The notes under the pieces: generated by a model
The model's input: only the letters and a program-made list of their open reading frames with translations
Told to the model about the DNA's origin: nothing
The model's database searches: none
In this document: piece after piece, positions 8,508-18,052 of the stretch
How the letters are laid out: every line of letters starts with the position of its first letter
How positions within the stretch are numbered: position 1 is the stretch's first letter
Made by a program: the position numbers and the translations under genes
Assembly (NCBI GenBank): GCA_902794035.1
Contig: CADBFN010000007.1
Coordinates: forward strand, 1-61,017
Direction: 5' to 3'
Length of the DNA stretch: 61,017 nucleotides
From: an uncultured bacterium
GTDB lineage: Bacteria > Cyanobacteriota > Vampirovibrionia > Gastranaerophilales > Gastranaerophilaceae

Positions 8508-8894
8508 ATGAGTAAAAAATCAATTATAACAATATTAGCAATTATAATTCTGCCTTTGTTGGCTTTTTGGGGGTTGTCTTATAATAAAGAAGCAACAGCC
8601 ATTGCTGATACAAATTTGCCTCAAATTATCAAATTTTCATCATCAATGTGTCTGGAATGCAAAGAAGTTGAGAAAATTTTTAACGAAATTATGCCAAAAT
8701 ACAAAGATAAAGTTGCATTCACAGCAATTATCGTAGATTCAAAGAAAGATATGAATAATAAACTTATTAAAAAATTTAATATAACACTTGTTCCGACAGT
8801 TGTAATGCTTGATTCAAACGGAAAAGAGTGTAAAAGATTTGAAGGAGCCGTAACAAAAGAAGAATACGAAGCAGAGATTAAAGGTCTTAAATAA
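8508..8894 (+). CDS. Membrane-anchored thioredoxin-like protein
   Basis: A 128-residue protein with an N-terminal signal anchor (residues 5-24) and a thioredoxin fold outside the membrane. The redox motif is Cys48-Leu-Glu-Cys51 (SSSMCLEC), and the cis-Pro loop is visible as LVPTVVML. The ATG at 8508 is chosen because a GAGGGAT site lies just upstream; a frame open from 8469 adds 13 residues without support. Its stop overlaps the start of the next gene (TAATG), a CcdA-like transporter. The pair probably forms an electron relay that reduces extracytoplasmic disulfides. The substrate is unknown. Confidence 0.85.
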   Translation: MSKKSIITILAIIILPLLAFWGLSYNKEATAIADTNLPQIIKFSSSMCLECKEVEKIFNEIMPKYKDKVAFTAIIVDSKKDMNNKLIKKFNITLVPTVVMLDSNGKECKRFEGAVTKEEYEAEIKGLK

Positions 8895-9592
8895 TGGAAG
8901 AATTACTTGTAATATTTCAAAACCAGACAAGTATATATATGATGTTTGCGGCTGCATTTTTGGGAGGTTTGATTGCATCACTTTCGCCGTGCTCTTTGTC
9001 AATGTTGCCACTAATTATCGGCTATGTAGGCGGTTATGGAGAACAAAAACCGGCAAAAACTTTCGTACAAATGATATTTTTTGTACTTGGTGCAAGTATT
9101 GTATTTTCTGTTATTGGGCTGATTTGCGCTTTGACAGGGAAAATATTTGTAGGAAACCCTTATTTTGCACTTATTGCAGCTTCAATAATATTGATTATGG
9201 GGTTAAATATTCTTGGAATTATAGATATTCAATTACCGGTACTGATTAAAGAAATTCCACAAAACAATTTTAATAATGATTTTTTATACCCAATTTTACT
9301 CGGAGCAGTATTTGCAATAATAGGAACACCTTGTTCTACTCCGATATTAGCAAGTATAATGGCTTTTGCATCAGTAAGTGCAAATATGTTTCAGGCTATT
9401 TTAATGTTATTTTTATTCTCATTAGGACAAGGTATAATTTTCATATTGGCAGGAGTTTTGACCTCAAAACTCAAATCCTCGGGCGGAAAATTTTATCAGA
9501 TTTCTGAAATAATAATGAAAGTCTGTGCAGTACTATTGATTCTGGTTGCTTTGTTTATGTACTTTAAAATATTTTCATCTGTAATTGGGTAA
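8894..9592 (+). CDS. ccdA: CcdA/DsbD-type thiol-disulfide transporter
   Basis: A 232-residue, six-helix membrane protein of the CcdA family, which moves reducing equivalents from cytosolic thioredoxin to extracytoplasmic thioredoxin-like proteins. The two conserved membrane cysteines are visible in LSPCSLSMLPL (near residue 33) and GTPCSTPILA (near residue 146), both in the usual Pro-Cys context. It overlaps the thioredoxin-like gene by one base. Together they could serve cytochrome c maturation or, more likely in an anaerobe without visible cytochrome genes here, general periplasmic thiol reduction. Confidence 0.87.
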   Translation: MEELLVIFQNQTSIYMMFAAAFLGGLIASLSPCSLSMLPLIIGYVGGYGEQKPAKTFVQMIFFVLGASIVFSVIGLICALTGKIFVGNPYFALIAASIILIMGLNILGIIDIQLPVLIKEIPQNNFNNDFLYPILLGAVFAIIGTPCSTPILASIMAFASVSANMFQAILMLFLFSLGQGIIFILAGVLTSKLKSSGGKFYQISEIIMKVCAVLLILVALFMYFKIFSSVIG

Positions 9593-9679
9593 GAATATAT
9601 TACAAAAGTTCAATATATGTGTCAAAAATTTTTTTTATTGTATAATGTTTGATATAAAAAATAAATTGCAGGAGGCAAA

Positions 9680-10801
9680 ATGGAAAACATTATATCAAGC
9701 TACGAAAACAGTAACAGAGCAAATATCAATCCGACCAGAATAAAAGTTGTTGGTGTCGGTGGTGGAGGCGGAAATGCCGTTAATCGTATGCTGCAGGCTA
9801 AACTTGCCGGTGTCGATTTTTGTCTTATGAATACTGATCTTCAGGTTTTAAGCTGCAGTAATGTCCCTAATAAGTTACAACTTGGGGTTGAAACCACAAA
9901 CGGATTAGGTTGTGGTGCAGATCCTGTAATGGGCGAAAAAGCTGCAATAGAAGTTAAAGATAAAATTACAAAAGCTTTAGACAACACAGATATGTTATTC
10001 ATAACTGCCGGTATGGGCGGCGGCACAGGAACCGGTGCTGCACCTGTTGTTGCTCAAATCGCACAGGATTTGGGAATTCTAACAATAGCTTTTGTTACAA
10101 AACCATTCTTCTGGGAAGGCAAAAAGAGAATGACTCAGGCAGAAGAAGGCATTGAAAAATTGAAAAAATATGTAGATGCAATTCTTGTTGTTCCTAATGA
10201 TAAACTTCTTCAGGTTGTTAAACGTGAAATAGGTGTAAGAGAAGCATTTTGTGTAACTGATGAAGTGTTATTCAGAGGTATTCAGGGATTGTCTGATATT
10301 ATTACTATTCCCGGAATGATAAATATTGACTTTGCTGATGTCAGAAAAGTTGTTAAAAATTCCGGAACAGCATTGATGGGTATAGGTCGTGCACAAGGAG
10401 AAGGCAGAGCAATTAAAGCTGCGGAAATGGCTATAAACTCTCAATTATTAGAATCTTCAATTGATGGTGCAAGCGGTATAATCGTTAACATAACAGGCAG
10501 TTCTAATATGACTTTATACGAAATCAATGATGCAACAAATGTTATTAACAATGTTGTTAAAGATGATGCTGATGTAATTATCGGAACTTCAATAAACGAA
10601 TCTATGCAAAATGAAATTCAGATTACGGTAATTGCAACAGGCTTTGCAGAAAAAACTTCAAGAGGAGCATTGCAAATGTCAGCAGCAGAATATTTCAGCG
10701 GAAAAACTTCTACAGGGGTTGTTTCATCATCATCTGATTCAACATCAAAAGGTCCTGAATTTCCAAGTTTAGATGTGCCTGATTTTCTTAAGAAAAACTA
10801 G
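9680..10801 (+). CDS. ftsZ: Cell division protein FtsZ
   Basis: Tubulin-like GTPase that forms the division ring. Visible are the GGGGGNAVNRM N-terminal motif (residues 27-37), the tubulin signature GGGTGTGAA (113-121), and the GTP-hydrolysis loop region around NIDFADV. The 373-residue length is normal, with a short linker and a conserved C-terminal peptide (DVPDFLKKN) that recruits FtsA/ZipN-type partners. It is not in a dcw cluster: it has its own TATAAT element at 9641-9646 and an AGGAGG site, and a bidirectional terminator follows. Confidence 0.97.
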   Translation: MENIISSYENSNRANINPTRIKVVGVGGGGGNAVNRMLQAKLAGVDFCLMNTDLQVLSCSNVPNKLQLGVETTNGLGCGADPVMGEKAAIEVKDKITKALDNTDMLFITAGMGGGTGTGAAPVVAQIAQDLGILTIAFVTKPFFWEGKKRMTQAEEGIEKLKKYVDAILVVPNDKLLQVVKREIGVREAFCVTDEVLFRGIQGLSDIITIPGMINIDFADVRKVVKNSGTALMGIGRAQGEGRAIKAAEMAINSQLLESSIDGASGIIVNITGSSNMTLYEINDATNVINNVVKDDADVIIGTSINESMQNEIQITVIATGFAEKTSRGALQMSAAEYFSGKTSTGVVSSSSDSTSKGPEFPSLDVPDFLKKN

Positions 10802-10830
10802 AATTTAAGAATACAAATATAAAAAAAACA

Positions 10831-10860
10831 AAAAAGCTTGATATTATTATCAAGCTTTTT
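10831..10860. terminator. Bidirectional terminator between ftsZ and the giant gene
   Basis: AAAAAGCTTGATA pairs perfectly with TATCAAGCTTTTT over a 4-base loop; A-runs and T-runs on both flanks make it work in either direction. Confidence 0.9.
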
Positions 10861-10884
10861 GTTTTTTAGTAATTTCAGTTATTA

Positions 10885-13800
10885 CTATGCAGATGTTATC
10901 CCAACATTAGGGAATGATTTTTTTACACTATGTTCATATTCCAACAGCTCCTGTAATTGCTCAATATATCTTTCAGCATCTTTTGCGACAGGAGAATTAT
11001 CAGGGAGCAACAACTTTTTCATTAAATCATACCTTTTTTGAATGATTAATAATGGGTTATTAAGGTAATCAATATTTGCACTGACTATCTGACGCAGTCC
11101 TGATATAGCAAGATCAATACTTGTGCCTAAAATAAGAGTTTTTGATTGATCCGGGAGTCTTTTAATATCGTTCAAAGCATCATCAATAGCAGCTTCAAAT
11201 ATTTTTGCACCTTCTCTGTACTTAGTCTTTTTACATTTTTCCATTATTCTGTTTTTGTAGTCTAAAATAATTTTTTCATAATCAGGATTATTATCAAAAT
11301 TTTCTAATTTTTTGAATTCACTTTTTGCAAATTTTGCCTGAGAGTCTGCACTTTTCAGGATTGTTTGAATTCTGTTAAAATTTTTATAAGCAATATCAAG
11401 AGATTCTTTATCAGATATCATTTTTGCAACTTTTTCGGAAAGTCCCAACTGATTTAAGAACAATGCCGCAGTATCAAGACTTTCTTCGTTTAGCATAGGT
11501 GCAACTATAATATTTAATCCGTCATCAGAATCCATAGAAACAACAGTTCCGTTAGTCAATTCTAAAGTTGAATTTTTGAATGCATCTCTGACAGCATTAA
11601 GATTACCTTTTCTTGCACATTCCATTAATGTTGTTTGCAATTCCATCATATCAGCCTTATATAACAAAGATTTCAGATTAGTTTTATATGTATCTTTCAA
11701 GGCTTGTAGAGCATTTTTTGACGTTTCAGAATCATCAGAATACTTTGTATCCGGATGTTTTGCATCTTTTGTACAAAGCATTAAATACTCTTTCATATAT
11801 CTGTCAGGAGTTTCAAGAAGTCTGTGCTTATAGAACAGATCTCTGAACTGATTAAATATTTCATCTGCATTTTCTACATTTTGCGAGTATGTATCTGCAA
11901 TATTTTTTGAAACATCAGAACTTTCATCTGTTAATGTTGAATTAAAATGGTCTTTTACCCAAACGGCTTTTGATTTAACAGAAATCCATTTATTTATTAA
12001 TTCAAGAGCCTTATTCTGATACTTAGGCTCAAACAAAGCCATGATATAAGTCTTTTTATATTCATCAATATTATCTAAAGTAACTTTTTGAGCTTCTTTC
12101 ATTGTCTTGCCATCTGCAGTTTTTTCATACAACTTGAATAAATTATATACGGAATTAATATATTTTCTGAATTGTTCAACATCACGAGATCCTGACGCCA
12201 ATAATTGTTCTGCTTCAGCTCTTGTATCATCAATAGTTTCATCATTGGAATTTAATGCCATTAATCTATTTATATCTGAAGCAATTTTTTTGTATTGAGC
12301 AGGTGTCATATCGCCTGTTTTAGGCAATTTTGAATCAGCATAATTTTTCATATCCGTAACTATTTCAAGTGAAAACTGCTGATTTTTGTAAGCATAGATA
12401 TAATCCATATAATTATTTAATTTTTCACTGAAAGTATTAAGCGAATTTTCTATATCTTCAGGAGTAGAAATTTCAACCTGCGGATATGCAGGAAAAACTC
12501 CATACTTCCTGAATGCATCATCTTTGTATTTATTAAATTCCTTTTTAACAGTTAATTCGCGGAAATTATAATAAAAATCTGAATATAAATCATCAAATGA
12601 ACGCTTACCGCCAACATAAGTCCCGCCGCTTAAATTTCTTGAAAGTTTTTTCAAGTCATAATATGCACGCGTTTTACTTTCATCAATGTCTTTATAATAA
12701 CTTTCTGAGAATACAGTATTTATAAATGAATTTTTGATTGTTTCATTTCCTGTACGAATCATTTTGACTATATCGTATCCGCTAATAGATTTAATACCTA
12801 AATCTGTATCTGTAATTTTTGAATCATATTTTTGAATATACTCTTTTTGAGTCATATTTCTCAGGCTATTGAGGATTTGCGCAAATTCTTTATCTGTTTT
12901 TGGAGCAAATTCTCTGTCAATCCATTGCGCTATTTGTTGATTACGATAAGAATTGAATCCTGTTTTTACATCTTTTTCAGTAATTGTCAAATTCTTTTCA
13001 ATCAGTGGTCTGATTTTATCTGATAAAGCTTTTATTTTATCCTCTGAAACTTTTGTCTTAATTTTCATGGACTTTTCAAATTTTGCCTGCATTAAGTCAA
13101 TACCTTGACTTATGCTGCCATTGTATTCATTACCTTTGACATTTTTCATCGAATTAACGATTTTTGTCATAGCTTTATAGCTTAAATTCAGATTATTTTC
13201 CTGAGCAAAAGTTTTCAACTCACTATATATATCTTTTCTTGAGCTTTCTGTAGCGTATCTTATAATTTCAGGATTTTTAGCCATAATATAATCAAAATTT
13301 TTACGTGCTTCTGCCTGAAGCTTTTTATGCAATTTATCAAGGTCTTTTTGAGATTTCACTTCAACATTATATGTATTTATATCAGGAATATCATCATAAG
13401 ACTTTATAATCGCAACCTTTTCTGAAATAAGTCTTAATTTATCATCAGGTGCAAGTTTATAATATTTTTCTTCAGAATCAATACCTTTATCAAAAGTACC
13501 ATCTCCATCAATTCTTTTTAATAAAAGAGGATACAATTTTCTTGATGCATCACCAGCAGTTTCTATTTTTTTAATAGTCGATTTTAACTCGTCCCTTGTC
13601 ATATTAGAAGCGTACTCAGTTAATTCATCAATATAATCATACGAAGGGAGCAAAAGAGTTTGCTTTATAGTTTTTACAGTACTCATCGCCTTAGGAGAAA
13701 CGCCCTGAAGGATCAAAGAACGAATCAGCGGGAATGAATATTGTTCATTACCATCATTTACTAGTTTATTGTATCTTCTTGACGGAATTCTTTGAGGTTT

Positions 13801-16800
13801 ATATTCACCTTTTCTGTCAATTAAATTATCATCTATTTTGCCGTTCTGATACTGATCATTTGTAATATATCCGAGTTGTCCGCCATATTCTGCAGAATAA
13901 TCAGTTCTCAATAATCCCTGAGAATCAGTCCAGACATTTTCGTGTTCTGAAGCACCCCAACTATTGTCGTGAAATATAATATCATGAACTTTTTTTGTAT
14001 CTTCAGAAACTAAAACTGTAGGTTTTACATCAACAACATATTGAGCATGCATTGCGGGTTCGTCATCTTTGACAGAAGTCATTGATGTCCCTGAATAAGG
14101 AGCATTTTTTATCTTGTTCAAACCTGTACGAATATTTCTTTCTTCATAGTACGGTCGGTCGGTCATGTGTTCAAAAATTTTCAATGCCTGATTTTCCATC
14201 AAACCACTTTCATTTTCTTTTGTCCAATATTCTCCTTTTTGAACACCGATTTCTCTGTTTAATTCTTCTAAAGGCTCTTTCATAAACGTATAAATATCAT
14301 TAAGACGTCTTGTTGATGTTGCATACCATGAATTAATATTCTGTCTGTATTTCGCAAGAGCCTCTTTTTCCATTGGAGTGAAAGTTGTTATCTCTTTTGG
14401 CAAATCCTTAAATTTAACCCTTAAACCTTCATCATTATCCTGACTTTTGTAATATTTATCAAATTTATTTCTCAAAGAAGTAAGTTCTTTTTCAGTTGGG
14501 ATTTCGCCCATATTTTCAAGCTTTCTCAATACTGCATATTTTGGATCCGCAGTATTTAACAAAGTTCCGTCTTCAGAACTGATTTGCAAAGTATCCTGAA
14601 GTGTCTTTATTATAAGTGACATATTATTAAAACTTGTTGCAAGGACTTGATATAACTGTTGTGTAACTTCTATATCAGCATCCTGAGGAGCACCGTTTAT
14701 AAGATTAAAGCCTGCTATATAAGAAGGATTTGGTTCTCTGAACAAAAGTTCAAAAGTATTGTCAAATGAATCTTTTAAATCCAATAAATGCGATTTATGA
14801 CCGGATTTATTCAGAATTTCTAAATACTGTTCTTCCGTACAGTTTTCATCATCCAAAATATCCAAATACTTATCAAATGTATTTAGTAAAATATTTCTGT
14901 TAGGCTTCAAACCAAATTCATCAGCAACAGATTCAATTTCGCTTTTATCTTTTGTTACTTCTATTTCATTTCTTATAGCACCTATTTGAGTCGATAGGAC
15001 TTGTTTTCTGTCTCCAAGCAATAATGCATGATATAAATCATCCATAAAAGTAGTTCTCATAAGATTTACGGTATTTACATAATCATCCATAACTTCAGCC
15101 AACACTTCGTCCGGATTAGCTAAATCACCTTTTTCCTGAGCTTTTTCTCTAACTTCATTGCCAAATCTTTCAAATAATTTTTCTTTTAATTCAGGATTAA
15201 TTTTTCCTGAACGAATATTATTGCTAAGAGTTTCAAGATTTTTTATCAAAAAGGATTCGTTATCGGGTATATTTAACTGATTCATTAAATCCGTAAGATA
15301 TTTCGGGATATCCAATGCAAAAGTATGCATTGTCCTATAAGCTGCGGCAGCATTAAATAAAGCTCTGCTGTCGGCATATCTCTGAGCCTCTGATGTAGAA
15401 TAACCTTTATTTAAGTCATGTATTTCAGTTATTAAATCAACTATATCATTTGATTTTTCTTCTATTAATTTTTTATTACTGTCAGAAGGTAAAATACTTG
15501 ATAAATAATTTGCAACTTTTTGAGATTTTGATTCATCTGTTTCATTATTTATAAAAGAGTATTTTAATTTTAGACCGTCTAATCGTTTTTGCTTGTCTGA
15601 ACTATCTACAGACAAAGATATTAAATCACTGCCTATATGCCTTATTTCATCTTTAGTCAAAGAAGGGGACATTTTATGAAGTATAGAATAAATTAATGTT
15701 GTATCCTTATGAATTTCAGAAATATTTTTAGCATCCTGAGATGATTTTATTGAAGTGTAATATTTTTGTTTTTCAATTTTTCTTTTGCATGAAACGACGG
15801 CTTCTTTTGATTTCATACAACTTCTGTAATAATCTTGGTATTTTTCTTTTTCTGCGTCTATATCTTTATGAATATGCGTATCATTAAAAGTTCCAAAATT
15901 ATCCTTATCAAACGCGCTATATGCTCCAATTACATCATTAAACGCACCTGCAGTATCTGCAGCATTCATCCAGTTCATTACAGATGTATCGACAATACGA
16001 TATCCTTTTGACAAAGCATAATCATAATCAATTTTAGCCTTTGGAACAGGGACTTTTTGGTGCCTGCCAAGATTTGTTCTGTCATATACCTGCATATAAT
16101 CGTTATTGTCAAGTTCTGTCAATACCATATCAACATAGTTTGACTTATCTTCGTATGCAAGCGCCTTACGGCAAATTGATATTGCAACGCACATACCATG
16201 CTGTTTTTGATTAATTGCTTTTATATTTGGAACTTTTGACTCCGGAGTATTGACGGTAATATCATTTAAGATTTCAGCAAGAACCTGAGTCTTTTTGTCC
16301 TTTAACTGAGGATTGATTACATAATCATCACTCATTAAATAATTCAATTTTTTTAGAATATATAATTTTTGCGCAATAGGAACTTCAGACGATACGACAA
16401 AATAACTTAAATTCCTTTTTATATTGGCAGCATTGGCATTCTTTACATTTTTTAATTCCTCAGGATTTATTTTTGACAAAAGTAATTCGCTGTTTGCAAG
16501 AATTTCTTTTTCTTCTTTGGTAAGATTTTTAGGAGAAGAAAAAGCCAGAGTTAATTTATGCGCAAGTTTTTCCTGAACAGACTTGTCAGACAATTCGAAT
16601 GATTTTTTTGCAGCCGCATTTAACTTTGCTTTCCAATCATTGTACGGTTTTTTGCCTATGTCTATATTCGTTCCGTAACGAAGATTATCAGATACATCCA
16701 GCAAAAAGTTTATATTGTCTTCTCCTGACACATTTCCCAAATCTTCAATAGCTTTTGATATTCGTCTTTGGTTAGGAAGATTCAAATCGTAAGGATTGTC

Positions 16801-16881
16801 ATGTTTTAACTGTTCTACAGTATTTCTATCTTGTCTTATACCTGTAAAGGCGGCATAATTATTAACTCTATAAATTCTCAT
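10885..16881 (-). CDS. Giant protein (1998 aa) with a split papain-like Cys/His/Asn triad
   Basis: I know no named family for this protein. It is soluble, mostly helical and Lys/Asp/Asn-rich, with no signal peptide or membrane segment; codon use matches the region. Three motifs fit the catalytic residues of papain-fold (clan CA) peptidases. Cys231 lies in KQHGMCVAIS, preceded by a Gln five residues earlier (Gln227 region) as an oxyanion candidate. His945 lies in EPAMHAQYVVDV and Asn973 in IIFHDNSWG, the classic NSWG form. I checked that the codons at 16189-16191, 14047-14049 and 13963-13965 encode these residues. About 700 helical residues separate Cys from His, and about 1000 follow Asn. No Shine-Dalgarno sequence is visible. 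A secreted or host-directed role is possible but unproven; the peptidase call is inference from motifs. Confidence 0.75.
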   Translation of the reverse strand: MRIYRVNNYAAFTGIRQDRNTVEQLKHDNPYDLNLPNQRRISKAIEDLGNVSGEDNINFLLDVSDNLRYGTNIDIGKKPYNDWKAKLNAAAKKSFELSDKSVQEKLAHKLTLAFSSPKNLTKEEKEILANSELLLSKINPEELKNVKNANAANIKRNLSYFVVSSEVPIAQKLYILKKLNYLMSDDYVINPQLKDKKTQVLAEILNDITVNTPESKVPNIKAINQKQHGMCVAISICRKALAYEDKSNYVDMVLTELDNNDYMQVYDRTNLGRHQKVPVPKAKIDYDYALSKGYRIVDTSVMNWMNAADTAGAFNDVIGAYSAFDKDNFGTFNDTHIHKDIDAEKEKYQDYYRSCMKSKEAVVSCKRKIEKQKYYTSIKSSQDAKNISEIHKDTTLIYSILHKMSPSLTKDEIRHIGSDLISLSVDSSDKQKRLDGLKLKYSFINNETDESKSQKVANYLSSILPSDSNKKLIEEKSNDIVDLITEIHDLNKGYSTSEAQRYADSRALFNAAAAYRTMHTFALDIPKYLTDLMNQLNIPDNESFLIKNLETLSNNIRSGKINPELKEKLFERFGNEVREKAQEKGDLANPDEVLAEVMDDYVNTVNLMRTTFMDDLYHALLLGDRKQVLSTQIGAIRNEIEVTKDKSEIESVADEFGLKPNRNILLNTFDKYLDILDDENCTEEQYLEILNKSGHKSHLLDLKDSFDNTFELLFREPNPSYIAGFNLINGAPQDADIEVTQQLYQVLATSFNNMSLIIKTLQDTLQISSEDGTLLNTADPKYAVLRKLENMGEIPTEKELTSLRNKFDKYYKSQDNDEGLRVKFKDLPKEITTFTPMEKEALAKYRQNINSWYATSTRRLNDIYTFMKEPLEELNREIGVQKGEYWTKENESGLMENQALKIFEHMTDRPYYEERNIRTGLNKIKNAPYSGTSMTSVKDDEPAMHAQYVVDVKPTVLVSEDTKKVHDIIFHDNSWGASEHENVWTDSQGLLRTDYSAEYGGQLGYITNDQYQNGKIDDNLIDRKGEYKPQRIPSRRYNKLVNDGNEQYSFPLIRSLILQGVSPKAMSTVKTIKQTLLLPSYDYIDELTEYASNMTRDELKSTIKKIETAGDASRKLYPLLLKRIDGDGTFDKGIDSEEKYYKLAPDDKLRLISEKVAIIKSYDDIPDINTYNVEVKSQKDLDKLHKKLQAEARKNFDYIMAKNPEIIRYATESSRKDIYSELKTFAQENNLNLSYKAMTKIVNSMKNVKGNEYNGSISQGIDLMQAKFEKSMKIKTKVSEDKIKALSDKIRPLIEKNLTITEKDVKTGFNSYRNQQIAQWIDREFAPKTDKEFAQILNSLRNMTQKEYIQKYDSKITDTDLGIKSISGYDIVKMIRTGNETIKNSFINTVFSESYYKDIDESKTRAYYDLKKLSRNLSGGTYVGGKRSFDDLYSDFYYNFRELTVKKEFNKYKDDAFRKYGVFPAYPQVEISTPEDIENSLNTFSEKLNNYMDYIYAYKNQQFSLEIVTDMKNYADSKLPKTGDMTPAQYKKIASDINRLMALNSNDETIDDTRAEAEQLLASGSRDVEQFRKYINSVYNLFKLYEKTADGKTMKEAQKVTLDNIDEYKKTYIMALFEPKYQNKALELINKWISVKSKAVWVKDHFNSTLTDESSDVSKNIADTYSQNVENADEIFNQFRDLFYKHRLLETPDRYMKEYLMLCTKDAKHPDTKYSDDSETSKNALQALKDTYKTNLKSLLYKADMMELQTTLMECARKGNLNAVRDAFKNSTLELTNGTVVSMDSDDGLNIIVAPMLNEESLDTAALFLNQLGLSEKVAKMISDKESLDIAYKNFNRIQTILKSADSQAKFAKSEFKKLENFDNNPDYEKIILDYKNRIMEKCKKTKYREGAKIFEAAIDDALNDIKRLPDQSKTLILGTSIDLAISGLRQIVSANIDYLNNPLLIIQKRYDLMKKLLLPDNSPVAKDAERYIEQLQELLEYEHSVKKSFPNVGITSA

Positions 16882-16959
16882 AGAATTAAGAAAAAACGTA
16901 AAAATTTATTTTGCTACCTTAATAAAAATTATTAAAAAAATCTTAACAAATATTTAAAT

Positions 16960-16988
16960 TTGAAAAAGATATGCTAATGTACTAAAAT
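16960..16988 (+). promoter_or_regulatory. Promoter of the TSCPD/regulator pair
   Basis: TTGAAA (16960-16965), 17-base spacer, TAAAAT (16983-16988). Predicted start near 16995, followed by the AAAGGAG ribosome binding site of the 17010 gene. Confidence 0.75.
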
Positions 16989-17009
16989 AATAAAAAAAGG
17001 AGAAATAAA

Positions 17010-17288
17010 ATGGGTAAACAGGAAGTTTTGCAGTATCAACCTCAAGGGGTTTGCTGTCAAATGATGCAGGTTGCAGTTGAAGATAACAAGATAGTTGATG
17101 CTGCATTTTTTGGAGGATGCAACGGAAATTTGAGCGGAATCAGAAATTTAATTAAAGGAATGAGCATAGATGAAGTTATAGATCGTTTGGGTGGCGTTAC
17201 TTGCGGACCTAAACCTACAAGTTGTCCTGATCAGCTTGCTGCTTGTCTTTTAGAATATAAACAAAAGAAAATGGCTGAGGCAAAATAA
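17010..17288 (+). CDS. Stand-alone TSCPD domain protein
   Basis: A 92-residue protein that is essentially one TSCPD domain, with the name-giving motif TSCPDQLA near residue 72 and Cys pairs at GVCCQ and TCGPKP. The domain is found free-standing (TIGR03905-like) and at the C-terminus of class II, B12-dependent ribonucleotide reductases, where it binds metal or helps cysteine chemistry (family knowledge). An excellent AAAGGAG site precedes the ATG. It ends three bases before the response regulator, so the two are co-expressed. Its exact role is not known; metal or redox sensing for the regulator is speculation. Confidence 0.85.
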   Translation: MGKQEVLQYQPQGVCCQMMQVAVEDNKIVDAAFFGGCNGNLSGIRNLIKGMSIDEVIDRLGGVTCGPKPTSCPDQLAACLLEYKQKKMAEAK

Positions 17289-17291
17289 TTT

Positions 17292-17990
17292 ATGAATAAT
17301 AAAATTTTAGTTATTGATGATGACCAGTCAATAAATGAATTAATAAAAGTAAATCTTGAACTTGCAGGGTATCAGGCAGTTCAAGCGTATGATGGGATTA
17401 AAGGATTTGCATTAGCAAAACAGGAACTTCCTTCGCTTGTAGTTCTTGATGTTATGATGCCGGAAGTTGATGGGTTCACAGTTGCCAAGCGCATAAGAGA
17501 GAACGAAGAGACAAAAAATATCCCGATAATTATGCTGACAGCACTTTCTCAGCTAAATGATAAAGTAAACGGCTTTAATATAGGAGTTGATGATTATCTG
17601 GTTAAACCTTTTGAAATTGAAGAATTGCTTGTAAGAGTAAGAGCGTTATTAAAGCGAACAAATCAGATACCAAAATCAGCATCAGTGAGGGATTTACAAT
17701 CAATTGGAGAAATTACATTACTGCCGGAACAATACAGCGTAAGAATTGGTGATAAACAAGCAAAACTGACTCCTATTGAATTTGATATATTTAACCTGCT
17801 ATTTCAAAATCACGGTAATATAGTTTCTTCTGCAAAATTACTTAAAGATATATGGGGCTATTCACCGGATGATGATGTTGAAACAATACGAGTTCACATC
17901 AGACATTTACGCAGTAAAATCGACAAAATATCAAATGGCAAAAAGTATATAGAAACTGTCTATGGCGGTGGATATAAATTAAATATTTAA
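17292..17990 (+). CDS. OmpR/PhoB-family response regulator
   Basis: A 232-residue two-domain regulator. The receiver domain (1-120) has the acidic pocket Asp9/Asp10/Asp11, phospho-acceptor Asp53 (VVLDVMMP), a conserved Thr (IIMLTA) and Lys (LVKPF). The C-terminal winged helix (about 135-232) has the OmpR signatures LTPIEFDIFNLL, ETIRVHIRHLRSKI and YGGGYKL. It likely binds DNA as a dimer after phosphorylation. No histidine kinase is adjacent, so it is an orphan here, co-transcribed with the TSCPD protein. Target genes are unknown; the downstream block at 18-23 kb is an untested possibility. Confidence 0.93.
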   Translation: MNNKILVIDDDQSINELIKVNLELAGYQAVQAYDGIKGFALAKQELPSLVVLDVMMPEVDGFTVAKRIRENEETKNIPIIMLTALSQLNDKVNGFNIGVDDYLVKPFEIEELLVRVRALLKRTNQIPKSASVRDLQSIGEITLLPEQYSVRIGDKQAKLTPIEFDIFNLLFQNHGNIVSSAKLLKDIWGYSPDDDVETIRVHIRHLRSKIDKISNGKKYIETVYGGGYKLNI

Positions 17991-18052
17991 AAAGGCAATT
18001 TTTTCTGCTGAAAACACTTTATATATATAAGTAAGTTTTTCAGGGGAAAATC

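Noticed and set aside
10838-11041. 67-codon + strand ORF after ftsZ
   Set aside because: Starts inside the bidirectional terminator and is antisense to the end of the giant gene.
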